DNA of 64,000 nucleotides from Dictyobacter vulcani (GCF_008974265.1 NZ_BKZW01000001.1:3968001-4032000), one strand, 5' to 3'. Counted from the first letter of the stretch, positions 21,388 through 30,989 are shown. Made by a program: numbers and translations. The notes: a model not told the origin generated them from the sequence alone.

Positions 21388-22680
21388 TCAGGATTGACTG
21401 GGTACTAATTGCCGCGTTTTCAGCAGCTCTCGCGCTGCTACCTCTCCGCTATGCATTGCTCCTTGAATACTGCTCGATTGGGTATATTCTCCTACCAGAT
21501 ACAGCCCTGGTACATCTGTCTGACTGGCTGGCAATGTGTCGTAAATGCCAGCTGGCTGATAGAACTGGGCGAAAGGAATACGGTAGAGCGCTAGCAACTG
21601 CCAGTGACTTAAATCATGATGGGGGAACCAGCCAGCGATCTCAGCCTTGCTGCGTTCGGCCAGCAGCTCATCATCCTCGCTCGGATTTCCCAGCACCGTG
21701 ACTGAGAGGAGATGTTTGCGTGGTGGGGCATAGGTTGGCGCAATATTGCTGACCAGTACCGCATTATTAACATAGGCGTGTGGATCAGCATTGAGTAGAA
21801 TTTTACGTTGATTGTATAAACGTTCATCGCCAGCGAAGTATAAGCAGACCGCACCAACTCCCTGGGTAGGTAGTGGCTTGTGGGTAAACTTTTCCGCAAT
21901 CGGACTCGAGGTTGCTACTACCACAGTTTCAGCTTTGATTTGTTCACCAGTGACCAGACGTACGCCTTGAACGGTGCCATTCGTGATTAACAGCTCGCCA
22001 ACGCGGGCGCTATTGCGTACCGTTCCTTTTGGCAAACTGGCGACGAGCTGCTCAGGAATACGTTGAATACCTTCCGCCGGCAGGATAATATCACCGGTTG
22101 CCAGCATTTTAAAGGTAAACTGAAACATACGCGCGCTGGTTTGCAGTGAACGATCCAGGAAGATACCACCATAAAAAGGCCGGAAAAAGTTATCAATGAT
22201 TTTGTCCGAAAAGCCCTCACGGCGTAAATACGCTTCAGTTGTCTCGTCCTGATGACCTGGTTGCAGGGCTCCTGAGAAGATTTCGTCGCTGGATACACGT
22301 TGCAACTGTGTCCTTAATTTAAGGATGCGCAATTTATCCATGGTCGAAATCAAAGGATTTAGCAAGCCGGAAACTGCATGCGCGGGCTCACGGATGGGAT
22401 CCGTAATGGTGTAATGCTTGCCATTTTTCTCTAAGATTGCACCAGGATCAAACTTGCGTTGCTTGAGCGTCTGATAATTTAAATGGCGTGTGGCTGCCTC
22501 ATACGACGTAAAGAGCACCTGAAAACCACGATCGAGGCGATAGCCATCTTCGTGATAGTCGGTGCGTACCCGCCCTCCTACTTGATCGGCTGCTTCGAGA
22601 ACAAGGACTTTTTGTCCTGCTTCCGTGAGCAATTTTGCGCAGGTTAAGCCTGCCAGACCCGCGCCGACGATGATAATCAT
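21388..22680 (-). CDS. FAD-dependent amine-oxidase-like oxidoreductase
   Basis: A 430-residue flavoprotein of the NAD(P)-binding/amine oxidase superfamily (protoporphyrinogen oxidase and phytoene desaturase relatives). The N-terminus is a dinucleotide-binding fold, IIIVGAGLAGLTCAKLL (GxGxxG at 6-11), with the ribose-binding acid in VLEAADQVGGRVRTD (E at about 30, GGR). The C-terminus has the second FAD motif, VPGLYLVGEYTQSSSIQGAMHSG. There is no signal or membrane segment. The DUF1015 gene ends 13 bases upstream, so the two are probably cotranscribed. The substrate is unknown. Confidence 0.85.
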   Translation of the reverse strand: MIIIVGAGLAGLTCAKLLTEAGQKVLVLEAADQVGGRVRTDYHEDGYRLDRGFQVLFTSYEAATRHLNYQTLKQRKFDPGAILEKNGKHYTITDPIREPAHAVSGLLNPLISTMDKLRILKLRTQLQRVSSDEIFSGALQPGHQDETTEAYLRREGFSDKIIDNFFRPFYGGIFLDRSLQTSARMFQFTFKMLATGDIILPAEGIQRIPEQLVASLPKGTVRNSARVGELLITNGTVQGVRLVTGEQIKAETVVVATSSPIAEKFTHKPLPTQGVGAVCLYFAGDERLYNQRKILLNADPHAYVNNAVLVSNIAPTYAPPRKHLLSVTVLGNPSEDDELLAERSKAEIAGWFPHHDLSHWQLLALYRIPFAQFYQPAGIYDTLPASQTDVPGLYLVGEYTQSSSIQGAMHSGEVAARELLKTRQLVPSQS

Positions 22681-22693
22681 GCTTCTGTGCTCC

Positions 22694-23998
22694 TTACCAT
22701 AAAGGATTGATCACCAATCCGGTGATGAGCTTGGGATAGAGGTACGTAGATTTCTGTGGCATACGATCGTCTGCCAGTGCCACATCGCGTACCTGCCGGA
22801 ATGGAATACCATTGAGTAATATGATTGCCTGGGCTGTGTGATCAGGTAATGTTTGCAGTGCCTGTTTTGTATCATGCATATAGCGCACGTTTTTACCCGC
22901 CGCGACATCTTCTGCTGTAATCTGAAGCAACGTCTCTAAAATTAATCTCTGTACCATGGCAACATCCAGGTTATTCCAGGCTTCTGAGTGGCCGCTCTCT
23001 TTCATCAACTGTTGACCTTTTTTATTGATGGTCAGCAGCAGGGTTTGTTCCGCAGTCTTAACCACCAATGATGGTTGAGATTGACCAGCTTGCGCGAGCT
23101 GTTCCAGCATCTTCTCATCGCTCATAGTGTCTAACGTTTGTACTGAGAAATAGGCTGAAAGTTGTTCTGGCGAGAGCTTGTGTAGTTGCTCTGTTGTAAG
23201 ATCAGCTAACAGGCGGTGTGTGGGTAATACCAGCATGCCTGGATCATCCATATCAATCAACGCCATCAGCATAAAGTTTGCGCCATCCTGTGGATGCAGA
23301 CCACGGCGCTGTTCGGCCACTTCATTCCGATATGCCAGAGCTGTCGTATAGCGATGATGTCCATCGGCAATATAGAGTTGACGTTGCGCAAAGAAATCCT
23401 GGATCAATGCGATATGCTCTGGATCAGTAATGGGCTGGAGCAGGTGCTCTTCTCCATTTTCATCCACCACTTGCACCTCTGGTTGACTGGCATAACTGGC
23501 CAGCAGGCGACGGACGCGTCCCTGAGGATCATCATACATGCACATAATGGGACTAAAGTTCGTCGCACAGGCTCGTAGGAGCTGCATGCGGTCTTCTTTA
23601 TCTTTATTGCGTGTATGTTCATGAGGCAATACTACACGTGCTTCCCATGGCTCAAGACGAATGCGAGCGAGCAGGCTGGTGCGTGTGTATTGTTGCCCGC
23701 CATAGGTGAAGCGTTGCTGGTAGAGATAATAGCAGGGATCAGTTTCCTGGCTCAATACACCTTTTGAACGCCACTCTGCCAGTGTTGTTGCAGCACGAGA
23801 ATAAGCATTATTGAGTTTATCATCAGTGGGATAGCTTTTCCCCAGTTCTAAACGAATAATGTTATATGGATTTCGTTCGTAGTACCCGGCCTGTGCTTCC
23901 GGGCTAATCACATCAAATGGAGGGGTAATTACCTCTGCCTGATCACCAATGATTTCTGGTGCAAAACGTAATCCACGTAGTGGTTGGACATCTGCCAT
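22694..23998 (-). CDS. DUF1015 domain protein
   Basis: A 434-residue DUF1015 protein. Conserved stretches include RGLRFAPE, ITPPFDVISPEAQAGYYERNPYNIIRLEL, RTSLLARIRLEPWEARVVLPHEHT, and YIADGHHRYTTAL, the family's hallmark DGHHRY. DUF1015 proteins are widespread and sometimes sit near serine metabolism genes; a kinase-like role has been proposed, but the activity here is unproven. ATG 23998 (MADVQPLRG) is preferred over an upstream TTG (24013), because GGAG lies 9-12 bases before it. It is the first gene of a two-gene minus-strand unit with the flavoprotein. Confidence 0.88.
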   Translation of the reverse strand: MADVQPLRGLRFAPEIIGDQAEVITPPFDVISPEAQAGYYERNPYNIIRLELGKSYPTDDKLNNAYSRAATTLAEWRSKGVLSQETDPCYYLYQQRFTYGGQQYTRTSLLARIRLEPWEARVVLPHEHTRNKDKEDRMQLLRACATNFSPIMCMYDDPQGRVRRLLASYASQPEVQVVDENGEEHLLQPITDPEHIALIQDFFAQRQLYIADGHHRYTTALAYRNEVAEQRRGLHPQDGANFMLMALIDMDDPGMLVLPTHRLLADLTTEQLHKLSPEQLSAYFSVQTLDTMSDEKMLEQLAQAGQSQPSLVVKTAEQTLLLTINKKGQQLMKESGHSEAWNNLDVAMVQRLILETLLQITAEDVAAGKNVRYMHDTKQALQTLPDHTAQAIILLNGIPFRQVRDVALADDRMPQKSTYLYPKLITGLVINPLW

Positions 23999-24457
23999 AC
24001 AACGATTCTCCAATCCCTTTTGTATTTAAAATATGTATGTATTTCAAAATGAATGAAAACACAATACAGAAAAAAGCTTTTCTGGTGGCTTTGTCAAAGA
24101 TCTTCCGCGCTCATTGTACCATGTTTGGGAGAAACGGTGGGATGGATGGGACTCCCTGCACCGGTTAAGGTTTTCGACATTTTTTATCCACAAGTCCTGT
24201 TTTATGCCTATCAAATTGACTCAATTTGATACAGCGAGTAGATTCAATATTGTGGATGAGAAAAACGATTTTTATCGCATCATTGGCGCTAGCCCCATGT
24301 TGATTGGACCCGTATAGGTAAATGCATACAGATAACGAATCTATCCAGTTTTACTGTTTGAGTTAGGCTAACTCTTGAAACCGAAAAGTCATCTGGGGTG
24401 GCATGAAGATACATAGATTGTTTACTGTATGTAGTTTGTACTTTGGAGAAATGTTGG
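23999..24457. other. divergent intergenic region
   Basis: About 460 AT-rich bases between divergent genes. TCAAATTGA-type repeats lie near 24205-24230 (CAAATTGACTCAATTTGA is a near palindrome), a possible operator. No gene is seen. Confidence 0.4.
24208..24230. promoter_or_regulatory. palindromic site, candidate operator
   Basis: TCAAATTGA, CTC, AATTTGA reads nearly the same on both strands around 24209-24228. It lies in the divergent region upstream of the pseudokinase-Rieske and DUF1015 genes. It looks like a regulator site, but the binder is unknown. Confidence 0.35.
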
Positions 24458-26503
24458 ATGCAGACAAAAACAGAAGACCAACTTGTTGGACACGTTCTTG
24501 GGCAATATCGGGTGGAGCGTTTTGTGGGCAGGGGACGTTTACAGTCCGTTTATCTGGCTCGGCACCAGACTCTGCAACGCGTGGATGCGCTGACGCTTTA
24601 TTCTTTGCCTGAGCAGTTTTCAAATGAGGCACGCACACTTTTCTTGACGCGTTTTCGTAAAGAGGCCTCTTCAATTACGACCTTAGACCATCCACATATT
24701 TTGCCCGTCTATACCTATGGTGAAGTGCTCGGGTCCCATACTTAATTACACCTTACAACACCAATGGTTCACTGGCAGATGTCGTGAAGCACCAGGGGCG
24801 TTGCGAGCACCCATTTGTCACTTCTTTGTTGAATCAGATGGTCGATGGATTGGCATATGCGCATTCAAGAGGCTTTATACATGGTACTTTAAAGCCATCG
24901 AATATCGTGGTTCAGGATGATGAGAATATCCAGGTAGCTGGATTTGGTCTGATGCATATCTTACAGCGCAGTGGTGTTGATAAGACTCCTTTACCCTATG
25001 CCCATCTTTTGAGCATCGGAGATACGTTTTTAGCGGCCTCAGAATATATTGCCCCAGAGGTTGTTCAGGGACAGGCGGTGGATCAGCGTTCGGATATTTA
25101 TGCACTTGGATGTATTCTCTATGAGCTTTTGAGTGGCCGCCCACCATTTAGCGGTAGCAATCCCCTCGAAGTGGCACAGATGCATATACGCCAGACGTTT
25201 CCTGCTTTGCGTAAACTGTGTCCGGACATTCCTGTGGCGCTTGTTTCAGTCGTCAATCAAGCCCTATCCCGTGATCCTGATGCGCGTTTTCAGAGCGTTC
25301 GCGAATTGGGCGAAGCCTTCACACAGGCTTCAATTGGCGCGACCCAGAGCGTGCCTGTCGTGCGTATGCAGCGGATGAATGCCCCTGCTCAGAACTCGCA
25401 GGAGATGCCTCGCCAGGGCTCTACAATGGGAACAACTGGCAACTCGTTCCTCCTATTGTCACCGGACACCTTCCAGCTATTGGGGCAATCACACGTGAGA
25501 CTCCTCGCCGCGAGCAAGCAGGCATGGGATCGAATAGAGGTCGTCAGACGAACTATCTCGCTCAGACAGGCCCGACCGCTGTGCCCGCTCCTCCCACTAT
25601 CCACCAGCCGTTCCTCAGGACCTTCCCATGGTGGCTAAACAGCAGCAACCAGATGAGGATGTAGTCGCGCTGCTTACGCCTGGTATGACGCTGGCGGGTA
25701 CGCATGCAACAGATGCCGAGTTGATGAAAGCCTATGAGTGGTGGTCACCAGCCGAGCCAGTTCAGGCCCCACCTGCTCCAGCTCCATCCAGAAGCGCCCA
25801 GCCGCCAGCTGCGCCAATGGTACTTCCGTCCACTGATATGTTGGATTGGGGTTTGTCAGATACCCCCACCTCTGCAGTGACAAAAAACAAAAAACGCCCG
25901 CAGCAAGGATCGCCGGCCCGACCGTCTACACAGAAGATGAATCGTCGCAGTGTGGTTGCACTGCTGGCCTCAGGTGCTGTTGTGGCCGGTGGCGTAGGTC
26001 TGGCTTTCAATCTCGGTAAATTGACTGCGCCCTTTCAAGCTAACCAGCCGCTTGCTCAACAACCTGCTCCGGCGCAAAATACTCCTCAGAAGCCTGCCAC
26101 AAATCCTGTGAACCAGAAGCAGCCGGTGAAAAATCCGCCTGCGAAGCCGCAAAATGGAGGTAACACTACCCAGAAACCTGCGGCCCCTGGTCATGTTGGT
26201 ACTGTTGTTGGTTCGCAAAACCAGCCTGTGAATAGCGCCATCAGCTTTAATAATCCTGCTGATCAGCAGGCAAGTCTCCTGGTCCGTCTGCCTGCTGGCA
26301 CCTTTGTGGCCTATGAAAAAGCCTGTACCCATGAAGGGGTTAAAGTCAACTATGATCCGGCAACTAAGATGTTTGTTTGCCCGGCCCATGGTGCCATTTT
26401 TGATCCTGCTAATGGCGGTCGAGTGGTGCAAGGTCCTGCCGATGCGCCATTACCACCGGTCAAAGTAAATGTTAATGCCGACGGCACTATTACAGCTGTC
26501 TAA
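24458..26503 (+). CDS. pseudokinase-TM-Rieske [2Fe-2S] fusion protein (about three frameshifts)
   Basis: Frames joined near 24735, 25445 and 25612 give about 680 residues. The start at ATG 24458 follows GGAG by 9 bases. Residues 1-290 have the Ser/Thr kinase fold: GRGRLQSVYLARH glycine loop, LDHPHILPVYTYGE, SDIYALGCILYELLSGRPPF. The catalytic residues are lost: VAVK is replaced by DALT, HRD by HGT, DFG by GFG. After a Pro-rich linker comes one membrane helix (SVVALLASGAVVAGGVGLAF, near 25950), a second Pro/Gln linker, and a C-terminal Rieske domain with CTH-x15-CPAH, the four cluster ligands. Topology predicts a cytoplasmic pseudokinase and an outside iron-sulfur domain. The linker frames agree with one gene but that needs confirmation. 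Confidence 0.75.
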
Positions 26504-26537
26504 ACTGGCATTCATGATCACTTTTCAAGCTTAAAAC

Positions 26538-26589
26538 GTAAAATCTCCCAGACCGGCAGAAATACTGTTGCCGGCCTGGGAGATTTTAC
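26538..26589. terminator. bidirectional terminator
   Basis: A 21-bp inverted repeat (26538-26558 with 26569-26589) with a single mismatch and a 10-nt loop. It lies between the convergent Rieske-fusion and YbjN-like genes. A/T-rich outer arms suit termination on both strands. Confidence 0.8.
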
Positions 26590-26617
26590 AGTTGTGAAGG
26601 GTGAAAAAGGGCGAGTT

Positions 26618-27253
26618 TTACTCTGGATATCTGCTGAGCAGGCGCGCAACCTCTTCCAGGACTTCATTAACATCCAGTTCTGGTTGCTCGTGTTGAGGCG
26701 TTGTTGATTGTTCGGGCGTCTCGGTTATCTGTGCCATGGCGGCTGTCAGGCCAAAATCGCTTTCATCAGGTGCCTGGGCAAAAAACTCATTTTCACAGGA
26801 CTGCAAGGCGTCCTCGGGTGTCTGGTTGCCTTCAATAATACGGGGTAGTAAGTCATGGTAGATTGCAACAGTCTGTACCAGTGCGCTAAAGGCCAGACGG
26901 AACTGCTCAAAAGTGATTTTTTGATCTGCGAGAGGAATACTTTCTTCCAGGCGTACCTCGCCATCGTTCAGATCAATGCCAAATTTACCCATTGCGATAC
27001 GATAGTTGACCGCAAGTAAGGCTTCAAGGCACTCCAGACGTTTTTGCTCGCTGACTGTCCCTATTAGTGGCACGATCAACATGAGCTTGCTTGCATTTCC
27101 GCTATGATGAATACCTGTGATCATATGCCACTGTCCTTGTTCACCGCGGAAGGTCAGCTCGATGGTATGCTGGGAGCGATCAACCTGTGAAATCTTTAAT
27201 CCTAATCGTTTCAGGTATTCTGCAACGTGGAGGATGCTAAAGCTATTTGTCAT
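26618..27253 (-). CDS. YbjN-like (type III chaperone fold) protein
   Basis: A 211-residue soluble protein. Residues 1-135 resemble the YbjN/CesT-type chaperone fold: VAEYLKRLGLKISQVD, a strand-rich middle, then LLAVNYRIAMGKFGIDLNDGEVRLEESIPL, the family's most typical stretch. The C-terminal 65 residues are acidic and Gln/Glu-rich and look disordered. In other bacteria the family modulates protein interactions; no enzymatic role is known. It lies between two kinase-fold genes, convergent with the first and divergent from the second. Confidence 0.7.
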   Translation of the reverse strand: MTNSFSILHVAEYLKRLGLKISQVDRSQHTIELTFRGEQGQWHMITGIHHSGNASKLMLIVPLIGTVSEQKRLECLEALLAVNYRIAMGKFGIDLNDGEVRLEESIPLADQKITFEQFRLAFSALVQTVAIYHDLLPRIIEGNQTPEDALQSCENEFFAQAPDESDFGLTAAMAQITETPEQSTTPQHEQPELDVNEVLEEVARLLSRYPE

Positions 27254-27838
27254 GCAGCTCTGCTTTCTCTTAAAGGTGATGAAGGATCAAAGGGCTGGTA
27301 ACCCATCTGTAAAATTTTTTCAAGTATAACATATCAGTAAGAACTGAGTGCAGAGAGGGAGAGGATTCCCATTATCCCCCCACAGATGTACTAGCCCGGA
27401 GGATTGTCCAAAAGTATTATTAGTCTTTCCTGATGTTACCTCTACTTCAGGCGCTCGTATATGCGATTGTATTTGTAGAAAGGGCTTGTATTCTTGACGT
27501 AAGTTGGGTAATGTAGTGAGGATTTTATTTGAAGTTGATGGGCACATAATCATGCGCGACGGACAATTCCTGCCCTAAAAAGGACAACCTCGTGAGTGTT
27601 GAATGGAGTAAAAGATTATTTTGTCTCCTATCGCAAGCAGAAATTCCATATCGCTGAGAGTACTCATTTTATAGAGAAAGATGCGAATCGAATTTTCTCT
27701 AGATACATAAGTTTAAGATTTGACAGTAGGTGACAGCCATGATTAAAATACATATAGTTTCCTGGTGTATTATGGCAGATCATAACGTTTCAATTATTGC
27801 ACCTGATCTCAAAGGGGAAGTTAGAGAGGAGCTTGAGC
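27254..27838. other. divergent intergenic region
   Basis: About 585 AT-rich bases between the YbjN-like gene (minus) and the Ser/Thr kinase (plus). No gene or clear RNA is seen. The promoters of both genes must lie here. Confidence 0.45.
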
Positions 27839-29554
27839 GTGGCTTCAAATAGGGGGCAGCATCTGATTGGTAAGGTGCTAGGCTCATGTGTGTTGGAAAA
27901 GCTGCTCGGTTATGGCGGATCCAGTGCCGTTTTTCTCGCACAGCAGCAGGATCCAGCGCGGAAGGTCGCAGTCAAAGTCTTCTTACCACGTTCGGGGATG
28001 GATATGCGCATGCAGCGCGATTTCTATCTGCGGTTCCTGCACGAAGCAGAAGCAGTCAGTAAATTGGAGCATGCGAATATCCTTCCCGTGTATTCATATG
28101 GTGAACAGGATGGTCTGCCCTATATTGTGATGCCCTATATGCCAGGGGGAACGCTTTCTGAGTATATGGCGAAGCGGGGTCCATTGTCCTTGAAGGAAGC
28201 TCGCTGGTATCTGGAGCAGCTGGCGGCAGCTTTAGATTACGCGCATGCCCATGGTTGTGTTCACTGTGATGTTAAACCCGCGAATATTTTGTTGAACAGT
28301 GAAGGACATGTGGTGCTATCTGATTTTGGCATTGCCAGGGTCCTGCAACCTGAACTTGCTACGGGACAGAAAGATTCCAGGCCTTCTGAAGCCGTGATGG
28401 GTACACCTGATTATATTTCGCCGGAGCAGGCTTTGGGCCGACCGGTAGATGGCCGTTCGGATGTTTATTCTCTGGGTATTACCTTGTTTTTTGTGTTAGC
28501 GAAGCGCTTACCCTTCCGAGCCGATTCGACCATTGCGCTGGCATTGCTACATGTGCATGAACCACCCCCATCGCTGGCCTTAATCCGGGCAGATATCTCC
28601 CCTTTGTTGGATCGCGTGGTGCGTAAGGCGCTGGCAAAGGAGCCAGGTGAGCGTTTTCAGTCAGCGGGTGAGCTGAGCCGCGCTTTTACTGCTGCTATTA
28701 ATGCAGGCGAGAAGCGTTCACAACTGGCGCAGTCGTCCTCCTTTGAGGAGGAACAGAATTTCATCAGTCCCCCATCAGGCGTGGCTGCTCCTCGCCCTGT
28801 GGTGCGGGTCAAACCGTTGTGGACCAGTCCTGTGAAGTCTTCCAGGTTTAAGCGCCTGGTTTTCACGCTGGTAGTGCTCCTGATGATTGTGCTCACGACT
28901 GGTTTTACTCTGACTTTTATGAATAATAATCAGCGACATGCACCGCCAGTCGTTCGCGTGCAACCTACCGCAACGCCTACGCCAATCCAGATGCCCACTA
29001 ATCCTTTTCAGTTGATCACAAAGTGGCCACAAAGCTCAAACTTTTTCTTTGATAGCAATCATCGGTATCATATCAAAAACACTCAGCAGAAATCTGCCAT
29101 GTTTGCTCGCTTCAGGGATTATCAGGTGCAGGATTTTAAGCTAACCGTGACGATGCTTGAGGTTAACAACAAGCAGGATGATCGTGATTTTCATGGTGTC
29201 ATCTTTCGTACCGCTGCTGATCAATCATTTTTTTATTTGTTTGAGATCTCTCCTTATGATCATCAACAATATGCTTTCCTCCGCTTCTCGGATAGCGATA
29301 AACAGCAGCAATGGAAGACGCTTGAGACCGGCAGAAGTTCGGCTATCATGGCCGATACAGGAAAGAGCAACACGATAACGATTGAGTCACGAGGAAATGT
29401 CTTTTCATTTGCTATTAATGGGATCCCATTAATAGCAAATGAAAAGGTGGATGCGAATGCGAGTACCCCACGGTCTGGCTTGATTGGACTCTATGTTGAA
29501 AATCAAGGTGTAGAAGTCATGTTTTCTAATCTCTCAGTCGCAACGTTTAAATAA
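27839..29554 (+). CDS. transmembrane Ser/Thr protein kinase with exported lectin-like domain
   Basis: A 571-residue PknB-type kinase. GTG 27839 is chosen as start because GAGAGGAG lies 8 bases upstream; an in-frame ATG lies at 27797. All catalytic motifs are intact: GYGGSSAVFLAQ, KVAVKVF, HCDVKPANILL, SDFGIARVL, GTPDYISPEQ, DVYSLGITLF. After a basic linker, LVFTLVVLLMIVLTTGFTLTF (about residue 340) crosses the membrane. The outer 190 residues (GVIFRTAADQSFFYLFEISP; NTITIESRGNVFSFAINGIPL; SGLIGLYV) match the concanavalin-like DUF1080-type jelly roll that often binds sugars. It is therefore a likely receptor kinase for an extracellular glycan or solute. A perfect palindrome lies inside it (29401-29446). 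Confidence 0.88.
   Translation: MASNRGQHLIGKVLGSCVLEKLLGYGGSSAVFLAQQQDPARKVAVKVFLPRSGMDMRMQRDFYLRFLHEAEAVSKLEHANILPVYSYGEQDGLPYIVMPYMPGGTLSEYMAKRGPLSLKEARWYLEQLAAALDYAHAHGCVHCDVKPANILLNSEGHVVLSDFGIARVLQPELATGQKDSRPSEAVMGTPDYISPEQALGRPVDGRSDVYSLGITLFFVLAKRLPFRADSTIALALLHVHEPPPSLALIRADISPLLDRVVRKALAKEPGERFQSAGELSRAFTAAINAGEKRSQLAQSSSFEEEQNFISPPSGVAAPRPVVRVKPLWTSPVKSSRFKRLVFTLVVLLMIVLTTGFTLTFMNNNQRHAPPVVRVQPTATPTPIQMPTNPFQLITKWPQSSNFFFDSNHRYHIKNTQQKSAMFARFRDYQVQDFKLTVTMLEVNNKQDDRDFHGVIFRTAADQSFFYLFEISPYDHQQYAFLRFSDSDKQQQWKTLETGRSSAIMADTGKSNTITIESRGNVFSFAINGIPLIANEKVDANASTPRSGLIGLYVENQGVEVMFSNLSVATFK
29401..29446. repeat. 46-bp perfect palindrome inside the kinase gene
   Basis: Positions 29401-29446 equal their own reverse complement over all 46 bases with no spacer; the centre is GGATCC at 29421-29426. 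It lies within the exported domain (around SFAINGIPLIANEK), and the frame is open through it. Confidence 0.9.
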
Positions 29555-29781
29555 CAACCAGGGGCATGTTTTTTTGATGCCTTGTGCATTTTGGAAGAAA
29601 GAGTTAAAGACTTCTCATTAGAAGGATAGCTGATAGCTTCAATGAAGGGTGGAAGTACTGGCGCAGGCAATTGACATCATCTGGACAACCCTCTATACTG
29701 AAGTTGGCCCAAAACAAAACTTCGCTACTGTATAGCTTTCCTGGCTATCGCAGCATGCTAATAGGAGGATGTTTAGAAACT

Positions 29782-30045
29782 ATGACTTATGTAATTACGC
29801 ACCCATGTATTGGTGTTAAAGATGCATCCTGTGTTGATGTTTGCCCGGTAGATTGCATTCACCCTTCAGCCGGTGAACCTGGATTTGATGAGCAGGAGCA
29901 ACTATATATTAATCCTGATGAGTGTATCGATTGCGGTGCCTGTGAGCCTGCTTGTCCGGTAACGGCTATTTTTGAAGAGTCAGCAGTTCCTGCAGAGTGG
30001 AAAAGTTATATCAAGATCAATGCCGACTTCTTTAGTGGTCAATAG
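29782..30045 (+). CDS. fdxA: 7Fe/8Fe ferredoxin
   Basis: An 87-residue ferredoxin. ATG 29782 (MTYVITHPCIG) is preceded by AGGAGG 12 bases upstream; the longer upstream frame has no support. The first cluster region reads C-x7-C-x3-C-P (CIGVKDASCVDVCPVDCIHP) and the second is CIDCGACEPACPVTAIF, a C-x2-C-x2-C-x3-CP [4Fe-4S] motif. The spacing and the extra Cys match FdxA-type ferredoxins that bind [3Fe-4S] plus [4Fe-4S]. It is a soluble low-potential electron carrier. It is monocistronic, with a hairpin terminator downstream. Confidence 0.9.
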   Translation: MTYVITHPCIGVKDASCVDVCPVDCIHPSAGEPGFDEQEQLYINPDECIDCGACEPACPVTAIFEESAVPAEWKSYIKINADFFSGQ

Positions 30046-30114
30046 TCCGGGTGAGCGTAGATCATAGCTCAAAAGAGGTCTCTTTAAGTAAGGTGAGCTC
30101 AATGGGCTTGTAAC

Positions 30115-30158
30115 AGGGTGAGTTACCTGCCTTTCTCACAATCGTGGGGACTCGCCCT
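30115..30158 (+). terminator. probable terminator after the ferredoxin gene
   Basis: AGGGTGAGT (30115-30123) pairs with ACTCGCCCT (30150-30158), with one wobble pair. It lies 70 bases after the ferredoxin stop. It has a long loop and a weak T run, so this is only moderately convincing. Confidence 0.5.
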
Positions 30159-30269
30159 CTATCTTGCCTGGATATTTTTTTCTCTTCTCTTTACAATGTG
30201 ATATAATACATGTGCTGCGCTTTACTTTGCACGCACACATAACTTCTTTTCTTATGGAGTGAACCTCTT

Positions 30270-30989
30270 ATGCCAATTACCCGACGAAGACGTGCTACTA
30301 ATCCACCAGAACAACCAGAACAGGCAAATCCTGCTGCTGAGCAGTCAGAGCAAGCTGCCGATACAAAGGCTACGACGCCTGCATCCGAGGCTAAACAGGA
30401 AGCTGATGCCCAGACGCCAGCGAGTCCTTCAACTCGTGCGCGCCATGAGGCTGCACCTGCATCTCCTCCATCTTTTGCTTCTACGCAACCTCCTGTGACA
30501 CCTGTTTTAAATGGTGAGCGTACAGAGAGCTCGGAGGCACCTGCTGCTCCGCAACGACCAGAGCGTGCACCACGGATGGATCGTGGGGAGCGCCATGAGC
30601 GTCCTGATTACACCCCCACGATAGAGGGTGGACGACGAACCTCGCGTGGAGAATTATTCCGCCGACCGCCGCAGGTCCCGAATGCTGCTTCGGTGCCACC
30701 ACCACCAGCAGCAAATCCTGCGCCATTACAGCCACCATCGCATGAAATTAGTCTACCACTGGGCAACCTGCTGCATCTGGCATACAATCCTGGCTATACC
30801 GGCTCTGATGAGGCTCGTAGTGCTTTACTAGAGAAGCTGGAGAGTGAGAGTAAAGCTGGTGGTCGTGCTCGCTGCTGGAGTTGTGGATCCCTGGCCATCG
30901 TGTATGATCGCTGGAATACACGCAGTAAGAATTTTGGTGAAGTTGGCGTCGCTTTTTGTGAGATTTGTGGCGTATGGAGCGTCATGTAA
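30270..30989 (+). CDS. disordered protein with C-terminal zinc ribbon
   Basis: A 239-residue protein. Residues 1-155 are Pro/Ala/Glu/Arg-rich and disordered. Residues about 160-190 (ISLPLGNLLHLAYNPGYTGSDEARSA, described in part) form a short helical block. The C-terminal 40 residues hold a zinc ribbon: CWSCGSLAIVYD then CEICGVWSVM, i.e. C-x2-C and C-x2-C. Such ribbons bind nucleic acid or protein. GGAGTGAACC lies upstream of ATG 30270. No named family is recognised. Confidence 0.7.
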   Translation: MPITRRRRATNPPEQPEQANPAAEQSEQAADTKATTPASEAKQEADAQTPASPSTRARHEAAPASPPSFASTQPPVTPVLNGERTESSEAPAAPQRPERAPRMDRGERHERPDYTPTIEGGRRTSRGELFRRPPQVPNAASVPPPPAANPAPLQPPSHEISLPLGNLLHLAYNPGYTGSDEARSALLEKLESESKAGGRARCWSCGSLAIVYDRWNTRSKNFGEVGVAFCEICGVWSVM

